DNA of 64,000 bases from JAWKTM01 sp041399085 (lineage in GTDB: Bacteria > Planctomycetota > Planctomycetia > Pirellulales > Pirellulaceae), in assembly GCA_041399085.1 (NCBI GenBank), contig JAWKTM010000031.1:1-64000 (forward strand). Direction: 5' to 3'. Below, one piece after another: positions 55,973-64,000 of the stretch. A program made the position numbers and the translations under genes. The notes below the pieces were generated by a model that saw only the letters and a list, made by a program, of their open reading frames with translations, ran no database searches and was not told the origin of the DNA. Each line of letters starts with the position of its first letter. Within the stretch, counting starts at the first letter, position 1.

Positions 55973-56133
55973 CTACGGAGGCGGCAACTCAACATCGTCC
56001 GTCATCTCGTCAATCGGCGCGTCCGGCGAATCTTCCGTTGGAAGCGGTGGCGCCTTTTCACACGCAGCACTCAGATACTTATCAACGCAACTATTGCCAA
56101 GTTGCGAAACTGTTTCGCCATGCGGATCATCAT
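55973..56133 (-). pseudogene. Small lipoprotein, frame-disrupted
   Basis: ATG 56133 or 56121 opens an N-terminus typical of a lipoprotein (MAKQFRNLAIVALISI), with GAAAGG upstream. After a frame change near 56080 it continues as SAACEKAPPLPTEDSPDAPI, ending DDVELPPP with a stop at 55973. SAAC would be the lipobox. The length, 161 bases, is not a multiple of three, which shows the break. It directly follows the DUF1559 gene, as the lipoprotein at 9544 follows the first DUF1559 gene. Confidence 0.5.
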
Positions 56134-56155
56134 AATCACGACCTTTCGTTCGCGC

Positions 56156-57239
56156 CTAATTTGCGGTATCGGGTTGCCTGCTAGCGATTCGCGTCAGAAC
56201 CGCGTAGGTGCTCTTATCAGTGGTTTCCGATAGAAACTTGACGCTACCGTCGCCGAACGCGTACTGAGCGCCGCCTGGGTGCATGCTCGCGGTAACATTG
56301 ACGTGAATTCGATCGTCGGCCGTGCCGCCGCTGCTGGTCATTCCGGGAACATGAACCGGACCGTTGATGTGATACCGTGCATTGTTGATGTGATTCGCGT
56401 TGATGTTCGGATGGTTGACAGCAAACGTGTTGTGTCGACGATATCCCGCCCAAAGGTTTTCATAGGCGGTGTGCGAACGATTGGTAATCACTGTCTCACA
56501 GAGGATAATAACGTTGCTGGTTCCGTCGATAAAGTCGCGAAACTTTGCGGCGCCATTATGCCCAAACGCTCCACGATAGGGCACGCCCGTTCTGCCATCG
56601 GCCAGATTCGATGCACTGGCGGCCATAGGTTTGCCAATTCGCACAACCGTCCACCCAGCCGTTGCCATGACCGCCGGCACACAAGAGATAATTCGTATGC
56701 CGCTGGCCATCGGCGATATAGTTTTGCGTATCCGTTCTCAGTAAGGCACCTCGCTCATCGCCTCTATCTGACGGACACAGGTACATCTCGATAAGTGGCG
56801 CGTTTGGCCCTGCCAGTACGTTGAAATTCGCATTGGGCCATCCGCCAGTGACAGTTCCACCGTGCCTGTTCATTCCCTGCGAAGCGATGCTGAAGTTGAT
56901 TTGGTCGTGCAACGGTTGTTGCTCGATGAATGGCAAGATCAGCATGTGCCCGGTGTGATTCAGAATATTGTTCTGGTGGGTCTGCATCGAAGAATGCTGC
57001 GTAAATCCCGCGTTGATTGTTCCCGAGGGCAGCACTTTATAGGTGTCGTGGTAGTTGTGCATCGCAATGGCGATTTGCTTGAGATTGTTGCTACACGACG
57101 AGCGGCGGGCCGCTTCCCGCGCGGCCTGGACGGCCGGCAACAACATCGCGACGAGAACGCCGATGATTGCGATTACCACCAGCAGCTCGACGAGCGTGAA
57201 CGCTGTCCTGCGTCGGGGTAGTCGGAACGTGACAGACAT
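56156..57239 (-). pseudogene. Second DUF1559 protein, one frame change
   Basis: This prepilin-like DUF1559 member starts at ATG 57239 after AAAGGAG, with TAFTLVELLVVIAIIGVLVA, AVQAAREAARRSSCSNNLKQ and IAIAMHNYHDTYKVLPSG. The body continues correctly to about 56650. The frame then changes (between about 56615 and 56650), and the family-like C-terminus follows in the next frame (ASASNLADGRTGVPYRGAFG, DFIDGTSNVIILCETV, then ASMHPGGAQYAFGDGSVKFL). The H-X9-DG element is intact. A small lipoprotein follows it, and a strong terminator lies after that. The break fits the indel pattern elsewhere in the window. Confidence 0.85.
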
Positions 57240-57449
57240 AATCCATCTCCTTTCAACGAACGATAAAGAAGTGACGAGACTCGTCTTCGGCGGCTGTGTT
57301 TACGAGAAGTCGTAATTAAATCAGCAGAAGCGCTCGTCGCTGCCAAAGACGCGTGCCGTTATCGTACATCAATTGGAAACAAAAAAGCAATACAGTGAAT
57401 AAAAAAGTGTTTCAGGAAATGGGAAAACACAAGAAAGAAACGCAAAAGA

Positions 57450-58487
57450 TCAATGCATCTGCTTCGGATTGCGATACAGAACCGCTGCCAACTGCTCGGG
57501 GCCGGCGGGTTCGTCGGCGGGGCGGTGGTGGTGCCAGGCGGGGTCGGTCGGGATCAGGCAGGGGCTGTGCGGCCACGGGTCGAGAGGGGCGTAGCCGAGG
57601 GCGGCGGCGAGTTTCGAAGAGTTCATCGTGACGTTTCCCGCGCGAGGCGGGATTGGGCCGGCTGCGTGGCGCGGGCAACCCATCAGGTGCCGAGGATCAT
57701 AGCCGCCGACGCGATTGATGATCTGGGCGATTTCGTAGAGGCTTAAGCGAATTGGTCCGCCGGCGTGAAAGAGGCCGCGGAGCCGGTTTTTGAGCAAAGC
57801 GGCGTAGAGTCGATTGAGGCAATCCGTGTAGGCCGGCGTGCGCACCTCGTCGAAATAGAGCGTGGCGGGTTTGTTCTTTTTGAAACGCGATTGAATCCAG
57901 TCGATCGCTCCGGCGTGTCCGTTGAAGCTGATTCCCATCGGCAGCGAGATCCGCAGAATGCAGGACTCCGGTAAATCCGTGAGCAGCATTTGCTCGCCCA
58001 AAACCATCGTCTTGCCGTAGACAGTCACCGGGTCGGTCGGATCCTCTTCGAGATAGTCGCCTCCCTTGTCGCCAGAAAACACTAAGTCGATCGACAGGTG
58101 AATCAGTCGCGTGTCGCGGCCGGCGAGTTGTTCGATCAGGTTTTTCACGCCCAGCACATTCACGCGCCAGGCCAGCAGCGGATCGAGTTCGCAAGCCCGC
58201 AGGGCGCACGATCCCTCGCTGTTCAAGACGGATCGGAACTGGTACCGGTCGAACAATCGGGCCAAGCCATCGTGGTCGTGCGTGTCGCAAGCCACGATAT
58301 CGTCGCCGCGGAGGGGCCAATTGTCGACTCGCCGCAAGCCAATCACCTGCCCCGGAAAACGCTGGCGAAAATAATGAAACGCGTTGTAGCCCGGCACTCC
58401 CGCCACGCCCGTAATCAGCAGCGGCAGAGGGATGTCGTCGACCGAATCAGGCGGGTTCACTGGCTCGCTACCGACTGGCGGATGCAT
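57450..58487 (-). CDS. SDR-type sugar-nucleotide reductase, RmlD-like
   Basis: This is a 345-residue NAD(P)-dependent short-chain dehydrogenase resembling dTDP-4-dehydrorhamnose reductase (RmlD). The Rossmann glycine motif is TGVAGVPGYNAFHYF, with a likely catalytic YGKTMVLGEQ (YXXXK). Other RmlD-like marks are LDPLLAWRVNVLGVKNL, LIHLSIDLVFSGDKGG and RTPAYTDCLNRL. The C-terminal half recalls the sugar-binding half of RmlD. No rmlABC genes are nearby, so another sugar or lipid substrate is possible. It is alone on the strand, with the DUF1559 gene 211 bases downstream. Confidence 0.78.
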   Translation of the reverse strand: MHPPVGSEPVNPPDSVDDIPLPLLITGVAGVPGYNAFHYFRQRFPGQVIGLRRVDNWPLRGDDIVACDTHDHDGLARLFDRYQFRSVLNSEGSCALRACELDPLLAWRVNVLGVKNLIEQLAGRDTRLIHLSIDLVFSGDKGGDYLEEDPTDPVTVYGKTMVLGEQMLLTDLPESCILRISLPMGISFNGHAGAIDWIQSRFKKNKPATLYFDEVRTPAYTDCLNRLYAALLKNRLRGLFHAGGPIRLSLYEIAQIINRVGGYDPRHLMGCPRHAAGPIPPRAGNVTMNSSKLAAALGYAPLDPWPHSPCLIPTDPAWHHHRPADEPAGPEQLAAVLYRNPKQMH

Positions 58488-58585
58488 GACGGTCCTGGCT
58501 CGCCCAGCGAGGTGTAACGTTCAAAGTGGCGGCGATCGTCGAGGACCATTCGCTGAATCCAAAGCTGACATGGTAAGGAATGTTC

Positions 58586-58975
58586 CTACTTGGGCCGGCG
58601 GAACAGGGAGAGAGCCCATTGTTTTACGTTCGGTTGGGAGCTGACCGTGGGACTGGCTGCGGCGGTTCGGCCCGCGAGACTAGGAAACGCCGACTTGATC
58701 AGGTAAGTCTGCTCGATGCGCCGATCGCAACCGGTGCAAACCACCGGCGGTTTCGAGACCTTCGTATTACAAAACGGGCAGCGAAACTCGACCACATCGC
58801 GAACGGCGGCTTCCAGGAGTCCATTAACGTCGCAGGCGGAGACCCATTGCGAATCGTCCTTGCGGACGGGCGTATCGTGCCCGAGCTTGCCGGAGCGAAT
58901 ATCCCGGAGCAGCTCGGAGCTTGTCAGAGGGCCGACAACCTGTCCCAGCGTTTGATAAAACCATTCGGTGGCCAT
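58586..58975 (-). CDS. GYF_2/DUF4339-domain protein with zinc ribbon
   Basis: This is a 129-residue protein. The GYF_2-like domain opens MATEWFYQTLGQVVGPLTSS, followed by ELLRDIRSGKLGHDTPVRKD and WVSACDVNGLLE. A zinc ribbon follows (CPFCNTKVSKPPVVCTGCDR). ATG 58975 is chosen since WFYxxxGxxxGP is the start of the domain; an upstream in-frame ATG adds unrelated sequence. GYF_2 domains bind peptides or occur as modules in planctomycete membrane proteins. No membrane helix is seen here. Function unknown. Confidence 0.82.
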   Translation of the reverse strand: MATEWFYQTLGQVVGPLTSSELLRDIRSGKLGHDTPVRKDDSQWVSACDVNGLLEAAVRDVVEFRCPFCNTKVSKPPVVCTGCDRRIEQTYLIKSAFPSLAGRTAAASPTVSSQPNVKQWALSLFRRPK

Positions 58976-59477
58976 TGTCTCTGTTCCGGTGTTTACCAAC
59001 GGCGACGAAGCCCACCTAGTTTGGCGTGCTTCGATTCGTTTGCCAAGTGTCCGGCGGAGGTGTTGAAAGAACACCGTCAACTAGTCGCCGAGGGAACTTT
59101 TGGTTCGATTCCGGCTCTAAGGTGTCGAGTTCTCTTCTCGGACGCGATGTCAAACGACGGCTGGATTCGGTTTGGCGGTAAGGAGCTTTTTCGCGTGACG
59201 GTTTGCCGGCTAAATCGTCCTGGAGACGGTAGCGCGTCGATGCGCCACGGGTCGAACGGATTGTGTCTATCGCATGACCTTTTTCGGTCTTAACGAGCTG
59301 CGCAGAAACAACACATGTAGTTTCCACGGGACACCGATAACCTAGGAAAACTGGATCGTTATTGACCGAAGCCGTAGAAGTTATTGCCTGCCTGTCTATC
59401 TTGAAACAAACCTCATCTTCTCAAGACATTTCAGCCATCAAGGCGGCAATCACACGCATTGGAATAGCAGAAGAACC
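58976..59477. other. Divergent intergenic region without a recognised gene
   Basis: About 500 bases lie between the GYF_2 gene and the giant plus-strand gene. A small hairpin, GGTGTT with AACACC near 59059-59075, is present, but no coding frame looks genuine. It must contain the promoters of both flanking genes, but I could not place them. Confidence 0.4.
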
Positions 59478-62400
59478 ATGAGCATGAACAAGTCGATTCT
59501 GGGACGCCGAACCGCACGACAACGGGACCATCGCCGGAAGTTGTTACGTGAACGCAGCCTCGGCGGGCATCTGCGATTCGAGCCGCTGGAAGGCCGTCTC
59601 ATGATGGCCGCTGACTTGGGTTTTAGCAGCAACGACCAGTCGCTGTTGGATTACCAGCAAGCGACTCAGTCCGCTTCGCAGCAATCCGCTCTGGCGGCCG
59701 AAGGCGAAGCGCTGGTCGCCGAGGGCGAGGACGCGCCGGACTTGGTGGCGTTCGCCAAGGCGTTGGCCGCCGCGAACGTGAAGTTCTACGGTGCTTTCTG
59801 GTGCCCGCATTGCCGCGATCAGAAGGCCCTGTTCGAGGACGGCAAGAACTACCTTCCTTATATCGAGGTTTCAAATCCCGATCGGACGCTGAACCAAACG
59901 GGTATCGACAACAACATCAGCACGTTTCCGACCTGGGAATTTCCCGGCGGACAGCGCGTGACCGGCACGCAGACGCTGGAAACGCTTTCGCAGCTTAGCG
60001 GCGTGGCCATCCCGACCAGCAGCAATCCATCGTTTGTGACAATTCCCGACACGACCGTGGCCATCGGTTCGCCGATGCATATCGTCGTCGACGCTTATGA
60101 TCCGAACGGCAATCCGCTGACGATCACCGCCACGAGCTCGAACCCCAGCGTGGTCAGCGCCACGGTTTCGCAAAGCAATCCCAGTCTGAAGGTCGACGTC
60201 CACAACTTTGGCGAGATGGTCTTCCAATTGTTCGAGGACAAGGCGCCACGCGCCGTGGGGCGAGTCGAGGACTTGGTCAGTTCCGGTTTCTATGACGCCG
60301 CGAACAACGACCCGGACATTGGCTTCCATCGCGTGATTAACAACTTCGTCATCCAGTTCGGCGATCCGACGGGAACAGGTGGCGGCGGTTCGTCGCTGGG
60401 CGATTTCGACGACCAATACAATACCGACCTGCAACACAACCGCACGGGCGTGCTTTCTTACGCCAAGAGCTCGGACGACACGAACGATTCCCAGATGTTC
60501 GTGACCGAAGGAGCCCAACGCTCGCTCGACTTCAACCATTCGATCGTCGGCCAGTTGATGGAAGGCGAAGCGGTTCGACAGGCGATCAGCAATGTGACAA
60601 CTGACGCGAACGACAAGCCGACGACGGCGGTCGTGATCGACTCGATGTCGATTTTTGATGACCAAGAGAACGGTTTGGTGCTGTTGAAAGCCACGGGCGG
60701 AACGGGTACGGCCGATGTCACCGTGACCGTAACCGACTCGGAAGGCAACAGCGTTTCGCAAGTGGTCAAAGTAACGGTAGTGGCCGACACGTCGAACAGC
60801 GCGCCGTTCTTGGCCGATATCTCGACGCTGTCCACGCCGGTGAACACGCCGATCACGTTCAACTTGCAATCCACGGATGTGGAAGGCGACGCGGTGTTTT
60901 ACGACGCGGCCAAGAGCGGCAATGTCGACTACACGTTTGACATCAACAACGACACGGGCGCGGTCACCGTGACTCCGCCGACGGGCTTCACCGGCGCGAT
61001 GCAAGTATTGGTCGGCGTGCGCGGCGCGACGGCCGCCGACACGGTCGATCAATTCGATACTCAATTGGTCACCATTAATGTGACCAGCGGCGCTCCGACC
61101 GGCATCGACTTGCTGGCCAACTCGGATACCGGTATCTCAAATTCGGATAACATCACGAACGCTTCGACGCTGCAATTCCAGGTGACCGGTGTGCAAAGCG
61201 GCGCCTTGGTAAAGATCAAAGCGGGCGGCACCGTGATCGGCCAAGCCACGGCGTCAAGCAGCACCGTGACGATTCCCACAACGAATTTGGCAGCGCTCGG
61301 AGATGGCACTCATACCATTACCGCCACGCAAACTGTCAGCAATGTTGAGAGCGCCGCTTCGCCCAGCATTTCCGTGACATTGGACACAACGGTTCCCAGC
61401 GCTTTCACGTCGACCGCGCCCACGCAAGTGAACGCTGGACAGAACTTGAATTACAACGTGCAACATTCCGAGGAAGGCACGAACGGCTTCCGGTACTCGT
61501 TGACGAACACCCCGACCGGCGCGACGATCAACGAAACCACGGGTGTCGTCACATGGACTCCCACGGCAAACCAGATCGGCAATCGCACGTTCCAAGTCGT
61601 TGCGACCGACGCGGCGGGCAACACCGCGACGCAGGCGGTGAATGTGGAAGTCGTCGGCGAAGTGCTGGCTCAATTCCGCCTGGAAGCGACCGATGAGCAA
61701 GGCAATCCGATTACTGCGGTGAATGTGGGTGACGAATTCCTGCTGAATATCTATGTGGAAGACTTGCGAGGTCTTCAGGGCACTGGCCTCTTCGCGGCCT
61801 ATTTGGACGTGATCGCTCAAAACGGATTGATCGAACCGGTCGATACCAGCCCCATCACGCACGCGACGGACTACATCATTTCGGCCACGGGCACGGTGGC
61901 GAGCGCCGGCGTTATTGATGAACTCGGTGGGGCCGCGAACAGCCAAACGCCGTTCGGCCCGGAAGAGCGTTTGCTGGCCACCGTTCGCTACGTGGCGACC
62001 GCTTCGGGCACCGAAGTGATCGACGGCGATCCGGCGGACAGCTTCCCGGCCAGCGACACGTTGTTCTACGGCGGCACTTCGCCCGTTCCCACGTCGCAAA
62101 TTTCCTACGGCAGCGAGTCGATTCAGATTCTGTTGGGCTTCGGCGCGAACGACGACGTGTTCAACTTCGACGAAGACACCAGCAACAACACGCTGGACGT
62201 TCTGGCCAACGATCGCACCGAAAGCGGCGCGGCGCTGACCGTGACGGCGGTCGGCAGCACATCGAACGGCGGAACGGTCACGATTGCCAGCGACGGCAAG
62301 AGCCTGCGTTATACGCCGGCCGCGAACTACAACGGCGAAGAGTTCTTCACCTACACGGTAAGCGACGGTGGCAACACGACGGACACTGCCACGGTGATCG

Positions 62401-64000
62401 TGCAAGTGCAGCCGGTGAACGATCCGCCAACCGCGGTGAACGATACCTTCACGGCCCAGCAAGGCAGTACCGACAATTTCTTCGACGTGTTGGCCAACGA
62501 TCTGATTACGCCCGACAGCGGCGAGACTTTGCGAGTGGCCTCGCTGGGTACGCCCAGCGCCGGCGGTTCCGTTCGCATCGGTTCGAGCGGCACGCACGTG
62601 TTGTACACGCCGGCTTCGGGACTAACGGGACAAGAGACGTTTACCTATACCGTGAGCGATGGCAACGGCGGAACGTCAACCGCCACGGTCACGGTCAACG
62701 GGGTCCCCGCGAACGATCCACCGACGGTCGTCAACGAGTCGTTCACCGTGCAGGAAGACGCCGCTCAGGCTTCGTTCGATGTGCTGGCAAACGACTCGAC
62801 GGCCGATGCGGGCGAGACGCTGACGATTGCGTCGGTCGGCACGGCTTCGCAGGGCGGGCAGGTATCGCTCTCCACCAACAAGCTGCAACTGCAATACAAG
62901 CCGGCGGCGAATTTCTCTGGCACGGAAACCGTAACGTATGTCGTGGACGATAGTCGCGGCGGGACGGCTACCGGTACCGCGACTTTCACCGTCACCGGCG
63001 TGAATGATCCACCCACGGCAACCGACGATACGTTGACGGCGCTCAGCGGAACGGCCGCAACCGTGCTGGACGTATTGGCCAACGACTCGATCGTGCCGGA
63101 CACCGGCGAAACGTTGACCATTACCAACGTGTCCGCGACAACCAATGGTGGAACGGTCGCGATCACGAACAACGGCACACGCGTCTCATACACTCCGCCC
63201 AACGGCACGTTTGAAGGAACCGATACGTTCACTTACACAATCAGCGACGGGAACGGCGGCACCGATACGGCTTCGGTAACGGTCAACGTGCTGGACTATA
63301 CGCCTCGCGACATTGGCGGAGTGATAACCACCGACAGTTCAGTCGGCATGGGGCTGGCCGGATTCGAGATTTCGCTGAGTGGTACCGATACGTTTGGCGA
63401 AACCGTTTCCATGACCGCGATGACCGGCGCCGATGGCAAGTACGTGTTCAATGATCTCGCGCCGGGCAACTACACGCTGACGCGAACCAGTCTGCCGTTC
63501 CTCACCGGCGGCGATGAAACGTTGCAAGTCAACTCGGGCGAGAACGATTCGGACAGCCTCAACAATTCGTTCACCGAGCCGTCGCGGCGAGCCGAATTCA
63601 TCGACGTTCGCGACTTTCTCGGTTCCACGCCACAGCAGACGATCATGGCGGCCGTGACCCCTGGAGCCGCCAGCGACGGGCAGGCGTGGTACCGGATGAC
63701 GGGCAGCGGCTGGACCGGCATCAGCAATGTCGAAGTGCAGCTTTCCGCTGATCTGTCGATCGTGACGATCAACGCCACTCGCAACGGAACGGCCGTGCAA
63801 GCGACCTTGAGCGGTCGCGATGCCCGGGCCGTACAGTTCCTCGGCCAAGACGGAAACGATCGTCTGCTTCGCATCGCGGGTCCCGCTTCGGCGATCAACT
63901 TCCAGCCGGTTACCTCCACCGCCAGTACGCAGGCGGCCGCGGAAGGCGAAGCCGATTCGACCGCGGGCGGCGTGGCGGCGGCCTTCGCCGTGGCTTCCAA
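59478..64000 (+). CDS. Giant secreted thioredoxin-cyclophilin-cadherin-like protein, C-terminus beyond window
   Basis: This is an uninterrupted frame of 1,507 codons, open at the right edge. The N-terminus has the planctomycete extracellular signal motif FEPLEGRLMMAAD (residues 32-46). A thioredoxin-like domain of the type fused to vitamin K epoxide reductases follows (FYGAFWCPHCRDQK, with the CPHC redox motif), then FPTWEFPGG. A cyclophilin-type peptidyl-prolyl isomerase follows (MVFQLFEDKAPRAV, FHRVINNFVIQFGDPTGTGG, GVLSYAKSS, DSQMFVTEG). After these come several Ig/cadherin-like domains with repeated FFTYTVSDGGNT-type endings (about 60700-63300), then a SdrD-B-like carboxypeptidase-regulatory domain (GLAGFEISLSGTDTFGE). 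ATG 59478 is used; ATG 59484 is equivalent. It has no frame breaks, in contrast to many neighbours. Probably a surface protein with redox or folding activity. Confidence 0.88.
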   Translation, partial: MSMNKSILGRRTARQRDHRRKLLRERSLGGHLRFEPLEGRLMMAADLGFSSNDQSLLDYQQATQSASQQSALAAEGEALVAEGEDAPDLVAFAKALAAANVKFYGAFWCPHCRDQKALFEDGKNYLPYIEVSNPDRTLNQTGIDNNISTFPTWEFPGGQRVTGTQTLETLSQLSGVAIPTSSNPSFVTIPDTTVAIGSPMHIVVDAYDPNGNPLTITATSSNPSVVSATVSQSNPSLKVDVHNFGEMVFQLFEDKAPRAVGRVEDLVSSGFYDAANNDPDIGFHRVINNFVIQFGDPTGTGGGGSSLGDFDDQYNTDLQHNRTGVLSYAKSSDDTNDSQMFVTEGAQRSLDFNHSIVGQLMEGEAVRQAISNVTTDANDKPTTAVVIDSMSIFDDQENGLVLLKATGGTGTADVTVTVTDSEGNSVSQVVKVTVVADTSNSAPFLADISTLSTPVNTPITFNLQSTDVEGDAVFYDAAKSGNVDYTFDINNDTGAVTVTPPTGFTGAMQVLVGVRGATAADTVDQFDTQLVTINVTSGAPTGIDLLANSDTGISNSDNITNASTLQFQVTGVQSGALVKIKAGGTVIGQATASSSTVTIPTTNLAALGDGTHTITATQTVSNVESAASPSISVTLDTTVPSAFTSTAPTQVNAGQNLNYNVQHSEEGTNGFRYSLTNTPTGATINETTGVVTWTPTANQIGNRTFQVVATDAAGNTATQAVNVEVVGEVLAQFRLEATDEQGNPITAVNVGDEFLLNIYVEDLRGLQGTGLFAAYLDVIAQNGLIEPVDTSPITHATDYIISATGTVASAGVIDELGGAANSQTPFGPEERLLATVRYVATASGTEVIDGDPADSFPASDTLFYGGTSPVPTSQISYGSESIQILLGFGANDDVFNFDEDTSNNTLDVLANDRTESGAALTVTAVGSTSNGGTVTIASDGKSLRYTPAANYNGEEFFTYTVSDGGNTTDTATVIVQVQPVNDPPTAVNDTFTAQQGSTDNFFDVLANDLITPDSGETLRVASLGTPSAGGSVRIGSSGTHVLYTPASGLTGQETFTYTVSDGNGGTSTATVTVNGVPANDPPTVVNESFTVQEDAAQASFDVLANDSTADAGETLTIASVGTASQGGQVSLSTNKLQLQYKPAANFSGTETVTYVVDDSRGGTATGTATFTVTGVNDPPTATDDTLTALSGTAATVLDVLANDSIVPDTGETLTITNVSATTNGGTVAITNNGTRVSYTPPNGTFEGTDTFTYTISDGNGGTDTASVTVNVLDYTPRDIGGVITTDSSVGMGLAGFEISLSGTDTFGETVSMTAMTGADGKYVFNDLAPGNYTLTRTSLPFLTGGDETLQVNSGENDSDSLNNSFTEPSRRAEFIDVRDFLGSTPQQTIMAAVTPGAASDGQAWYRMTGSGWTGISNVEVQLSADLSIVTINATRNGTAVQATLSGRDARAVQFLGQDGNDRLLRIAGPASAINFQPVTSTASTQAAAEGEADSTAGGVAAAFAVAS

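Noticed and set aside
1..64000. tRNA, rRNA, prophage or insertion sequence
   Set aside because: No cloverleaf, rRNA core, transposase or integrase motif was recognised by eye; a covariance-model scan would settle the RNA question.

Overview
The window looks like a stretch of a planctomycete chromosome, probably Pirellulales-like, although the order is only a guess. The evidence is the set of planctomycete-specific families: two DUF1559 proteins with a prepilin-type N-terminus, a DUF1549/DUF1553 cytochrome-type protein paired with a DUF1501 protein, two giant secreted proteins with the planctomycete extracellular N-terminal motif (FEPLE[SG]R), a dockerin module, ASPIC/UnbV-FG-GAP proteins and a zinc-ribbon LepB. 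No rRNA, tRNA, CRISPR array, transposase or phage gene was recognised.

Layout. At 1-9.4 kb lies a minus-strand housekeeping block (trpF, lepB, lptB, an FG-GAP/UnbV protein, a propeller-like secreted protein), with a divergent KaiC-like ATPase. At 9.5-13.3 kb, also on the minus strand, are a lipoprotein plus DUF1559 pair and a MarR regulator plus flavin-halogenase-like enzyme. At 13.6-19 kb there is a giant right-handed beta-helix protein. The DUF1501 and DUF1549/1553 pair follows at 19-24.8 kb. At 25-35.3 kb there is one huge gene encoding an extracellular signal, dockerin, permuted animal-type heme peroxidase, RHS repeats with an FG-GAP block inside, and a variable C-terminal tip. At 35.5-43.4 kb come a glycosyltransferase, a Ser/Thr kinase with a degenerate receiver domain, an EF-hand protein, a membrane trypsin-like protease and a histidine kinase/response regulator pair. 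At 43.4-49.7 kb is a complete [NiFe]-hydrogenase maturation set, hypF-hypC-hypD-hypE-hypA-hypB, with no hydrogenase structural gene in view. At 50-56 kb are a DUF4013 membrane protein and an SGNH hydrolase, TPR, UnbV run. At 56-59 kb are DUF1559, a sugar-nucleotide reductase-like protein and a GYF_2 protein. From 59.5 kb to the right edge runs a thioredoxin-cyclophilin-cadherin-like giant protein, cut by the window.

Two noncoding tandem arrays, both with a 21-bp period, lie at about 1 kb and 37 kb. A 119-bp palindromic element lies upstream of the peroxidase-RHS gene.

A caution that affects the whole annotation: many genes, including essential lepB, are interrupted by single-base frame changes, often in or beside homopolymers, while their protein sequence stays well conserved across the breaks. 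This looks more like residual indel error in the assembly than decay. I therefore treat the broken pieces as single genes and say where each break lies.
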